Shown here piece after piece: positions 7,277 through 9,271 of a DNA stretch of 9,271 nt. The stretch is from assembly GCA_025454445.1 (NCBI GenBank), contig JALOOK010000148.1, forward strand, positions 1 to 9,271, in the 5' to 3' direction. Under the pieces are notes generated by a model. It was not told where the DNA came from and did not search any database. It worked only from the letters and a program-made list of their open reading frames with translations. This stretch comes from Oscillatoria sp. Prado101. Its GTDB lineage: Bacteria; Cyanobacteriota; Cyanobacteriia; Cyanobacteriales; Oscillatoriaceae. Numbering within the stretch: the stretch's first letter is position 1; each line of letters begins with the position of its first letter. Position numbers and translations under genes: made by a program.

Positions 7277-7570
7277 CTACTTCTTGAGGTTACTGCAGAT
7301 AAGCTCACCGGCACCATTTGGCTGGAACGGCACAGCCGTTCCATCTTTGCGCACTCTCACCCGCTGGCGACAGTTGTATACCTCAATTGGCCTTTTAACC
7401 CCATCGACACTAACGGCTGCTCGATATTCCCAGTAATTCTTGGCGCTTCGCTTGATACTGAGGATACAAATTACGCGCTCGTTGGAGTGCCGGCAGAAAG
7501 ACGCCTCAGCTGGGAGCGCGACTGAAAACGATAGGGCCAGCACCAGCAGCAGAGCAATGTATTTCCCCAT
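7277..7570 (-). CDS. Small secreted or periplasmic protein with four cysteines
   Basis: The 97-aa product has a signal peptide (MGKYIALLLVLALSFSVALP) with a likely cut after AEA at about residue 23. The mature part (about 74 aa) carries four cysteines (26, 35, 67 and 92), enough for two disulfides, and a basic beta-rich core with NYWEYRAAVSVDGVKRPIEV and QRVRVRKDGTAVPF. It resembles short cyanobacterial exported proteins of unknown function, and I assign no activity. The ATG at 7570 gives a good signal peptide, but its GAGGAGG lies 15 bases away. A TTG at 7582-7580, in frame and closer to that site, could be the true start and would add four residues. It converges with the TPR-WD40 gene. Confidence 0.75.
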   Translation of the reverse strand: MGKYIALLLVLALSFSVALPAEASFCRHSNERVICILSIKRSAKNYWEYRAAVSVDGVKRPIEVYNCRQRVRVRKDGTAVPFQPNGAGELICSNLKK

Positions 7571-7647
7571 GCCTGAAATCAATCGCCTCCTCAAAATTAT
7601 ACCGTGCTGCCAATTATTATAGCGTTTTTCGGATGAGTGAGGTACTG

Positions 7648-7681
7648 AGAAACCCGGTTTCGTCAAAGTTACCGGGTTTCT
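7648..7681. repeat. Inverted pair of GAAACCGGGTTTC elements
   Basis: AGAAACCCGGT (7648-7658) and its exact reverse complement (7671-7681) flank a 12-nt loop. It sits between the divergent start of the secreted-protein gene and the toxin-antitoxin remnant. Further right, GCCCCA (7732-7737) and TGGGGC (7754-7759) can pair ahead of a short T-run, a weak possible hairpin. The rest of 7571-7820 shows nothing I can name. Confidence 0.7.
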
Positions 7682-7820
7682 GGAGTGTAGTTGGCAATCA
7701 ATTCTTGAAGTCGAGTGGCTCCCCCCGGAACGCCCCAGAATTATCTGGTGTGTTGGGGCTTTTCAAAATGCCGGCACTCCCAGATAGTAGGCGACCGGCT
7801 CCACCCGTGTCAAGCAGATT

Positions 7821-7849
7821 TTGCCCGCTCGGCATAATTAAGATAGAAT
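7821..7849 (+). promoter_or_regulatory. Probable promoter of the toxin-antitoxin remnant
   Basis: TTGCCC (7821-7826) and TAGAAT (7844-7849), 17 bp apart, match the bacterial -35/-10 consensus at 4 of 6 and 5 of 6 positions. The antitoxin start at 7877 follows 27 bp later, preceded by a purine-rich GGAGAGAGG (7865-7873) ribosome binding site. The start signals therefore look intact although both genes downstream are broken. Confidence 0.5.
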
Positions 7850-7876
7850 GATAATAGCCAATTAGGAGAGAGGAAT

Positions 7877-8126
7877 ATGAGCTTAATTATTTCAGATGAC
7901 ACGTTACGCGCCTGGGACATGACAGAAGAAGAGTTCAAGCTGGAACTTGCTGTCATGCTTTTCCAAGCCTGCAAAATGGCCGTGGGACGCGCTAGCACGC
8001 GCTTCGGGTATGGAGAAAGCCCAGTTCTGCGAGTTGCTGAAGTCTCGCCAAATTCCGCTCTATTACTACGATGTAGAAGATTATGAACAAGACATTAAGA
8101 ACCTGCGGGAGTGGGGAAGACTGTGA
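7877..8126 (+). pseudogene. UPF0175 antitoxin, frameshifted
   Basis: The first half reads MSLIISDDTLRAWDMTEEEF and continues through LAVMLFQACKMAVGRAS, typical of UPF0175 small proteins that neutralise DUF3368 toxins and bind DNA. Near 7997-8009 the frame breaks. The other half is in the +1 frame from 8010 (GMEKAQFCELLKSRQIP, then YDVEDYEQDIKNLREWGRL) and ends at TGA 8124-8126. Joined, the two give about 82 aa, the family's usual size. In the original frame translation runs into an unrelated tail and stops at 8086. The lesion removes the C-terminal half, so the antitoxin is probably inactive unless this is a sequencing error. It overlaps the toxin start by four bases, the normal arrangement of the pair. 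Confidence 0.85.
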
Positions 8127-8425
8127 CTGCAGTAATAAGCGACACCTCGCCTATAACTAGCCTAGCAGCGATTAGCCGGCTTAGCCTGCTGCAACAGCTA
8201 TATGGCAGTATGATCATTCCCGAAGCGGTTTACCGGCAACTTAGGGGAGTGGGCATTCCCGTACCCGGTACGGTGGAAGTGCAGACGTTAGATTGGATTC
8301 GGATGGGGCGGGTAGCAAACCGCACCCTGGTGACAGAACCTGGCGTGCCAAACCGGCAAGTCACCTTTGCCACCCAAAAAATGGCCAGCGAGCAATGGGT
8401 TGCCAGCACAGCAGGCATGCTGTAA
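8123..8425 (+). pseudogene. DUF3368 PIN-like toxin, C-terminally truncated
   Basis: The GTG at 8123 overlaps the antitoxin TGA by four bases. The product opens VISDTSPITSLAAISRLSLL and carries IIPEAVYRQLRG and PGTVEVQTLDWI, hallmarks of DUF3368, a PIN-domain relative that acts as a ribonuclease toxin with UPF0175. The first acidic residue (Asp in VISDTS) is present. Family members run about 150-160 aa. Here the similarity stops after NRTLVTE (near 8336), and the usual GEAEAIALA and DER segments with the remaining metal-binding acids are absent. About 30 unrelated residues follow to TAA at 8423-8425. The truncation should abolish nuclease activity. It explains how the broken antitoxin can be tolerated. 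Confidence 0.8.
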
Positions 8426-8472
8426 TATGGGTGTATTATACAAACCAGTACGTTGGGACTTTGGCACGAGCC

Positions 8473-9194
8473 ATGAATACCCCCTTGTCCGACAATTTCG
8501 ATCACAGTAACCCTTCGCCCCTCGATGGTTTGATGCAGTCGCTGGGTTTAGATTCCCACCAACACGGCGACGCTCAATATCCTGACTCCCATTTGGGCGA
8601 TCCTGGGCAACTGCACCCTCCCCATCACGACTTGTTTAACTCTGGTTACGATTCTGGGCAACCGGCACATCACCGCAATTCCGGCGATTCAGGCATTCCC
8701 GATTTCACCTCTAGCTGGGGTGATTCTGGCGCATTTGCCTTTAATGATTCAGCCGGCGGACACCAGACGAGCTGGAATGACGCTCACCCGCCAGATTCGC
8801 AAAATTACCTATCGTATTTTAGCAATTTTGACCCTCACCAGCAACCCTCCCATCAGGATTACTCGGCCCCCGACTCTCACAGCCATGATTGGGCTGGTAT
8901 GCTGGAACATGGGGCTAACACGCGCAACTTGGCCAGCGAGCTGAACGTGATGAACTGTTCAGACGACCGCTATCCTTAGACTACTATAAATAACAGTGGC
9001 GATGTGTACAAGCATACGTCGTCTTACAGTGACAGCCAATATGCCGGTTATGTGCGCGACCGCTCGGTGTACAATTCCAGTAATGATTACTTGGGATTTA
9101 CAACTCGGCTGGCGTGGAGGTTTTTGAAACCACAAAGGGGGTTGTGGGCGGGGCGGCTTATATGCTTCTCGTTTATCTGGGCGGCGTTCAGTAG
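8473..9194 (+). pseudogene. His/Asp/Ser-rich protein with repeated beta tail (VGGAA motif), broken
   Basis: The ATG at 8473 opens 168 codons of low-complexity sequence with about 16 His and many Asp, Ser, Gly and Pro, probably disordered. A TAG at 8977-8979 interrupts it, but the same frame then continues coherently with INNSGDVYKHTSSYSDSQYA and VYNSSNDY. A shift near 9090 moves the end to another frame: GIYNSAGVEVF, then ETTKGVVGGAAYMLLVYLGG, stop 9192-9194. Repaired, it is about 240 aa. The GxVYxx...G repeats and final VGGAA plus hydrophobic run resemble beta-flower-type repeat proteins of cyanobacteria and Bacteroidetes; this is pattern recognition, function unknown. Two lesions suggest recent inactivation, far milder than in its copy at 3316-4057. 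If the TAG is a true end, only the disordered part is made. Confidence 0.72.
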
Positions 9195-9205
9195 GATTTG
9201 TCGTG

Positions 9206-9250
9206 TCCAGTTTTTCTGGAGAGACGCGGGTGTTTGCCGCGTGCTTCCAG
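9206..9250 (+). other. Hairpin structure after the broken gene
   Basis: CTGGA (9216-9220) can pair with TCCAG upstream (9206-9210) or downstream (9246-9250). The latter also stacks ACGCGG (9224-9229) with CCGCGT (9237-9242). No T-run follows, so it is not a standard terminator. It may be a 3' structure of the preceding gene. Low certainty. Confidence 0.3.
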
Positions 9251-9271
9251 CCCAAAATATCTGTACGCAGT

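Noticed and set aside
8427..8510. 27-codon frame starting MGVLYKPVRWDFGTSHEY
   Set aside because: It reads like protein, but it has no ribosome site and runs into the 8473 gene, whose start is supported by its paralogue. It is kept only as a possible scrap of another gene.

Overview
The window looks like chromosomal DNA of a filamentous cyanobacterium, probably Oscillatoriales (Microcoleus/Oscillatoria/Planktothrix-like). Evidence: two HIP1 octamers (GCGATCGC) inside one gene, eight GAAACCGGGTTTC-type palindromic elements between genes, a subtilase with a membrane tail, a TPR plus WD40 protein, and a UPF0175/DUF3368 toxin-antitoxin pair of a type common in these genomes. The organism is inferred; no marker gene is present.

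Layout. Positions 1-552 are non-coding: two identical 99-bp direct repeats, a third partial copy as a 42-bp tandem duplication, two intrinsic terminators on the + strand, and a perfect palindromic hairpin. Positions 553-2558 (minus) are a two-gene operon: a membrane-anchored subtilisin-like protease, then a 75-aa probable OB-fold protein joined by an ATGA stop/start overlap. A divergent gene at 2727-3152 (plus) encodes a small single-pass membrane protein of unknown function. Positions 3316-4057 hold a badly decayed gene. Positions 4101-7067 (plus) encode a 988-aa protein: coiled coil, an unrecognised middle domain of about 350 residues, three TPRs and a seven-bladed WD40 propeller. It converges on a small secreted cysteine-containing protein (7277-7570, minus) across a zone of palindromic repeats. 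Positions 7821-8425 hold a broken toxin-antitoxin module: a frameshifted UPF0175 antitoxin and a DUF3368 PIN-like toxin cut to about its first half. Positions 8473-9194 hold a His/Asp/Ser-rich gene with a repeated beta-rich tail ending in a VGGAA motif, broken by an in-frame stop and a frameshift.

The main result is that the apparently empty stretch 3316-4057 and the gene at 8473-9194 are homologous along their whole length. They are two decayed copies of one fast-evolving family, lying on either side of the TPR-WD40 gene and the toxin-antitoxin remnant. The window is therefore an accessory region undergoing gene decay. Its intact parts are the protease operon, the small membrane protein, the secreted protein and the TPR-WD40 protein. 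The best candidate for something undescribed is the middle domain of the TPR-WD40 protein, followed by the decayed repeat family.
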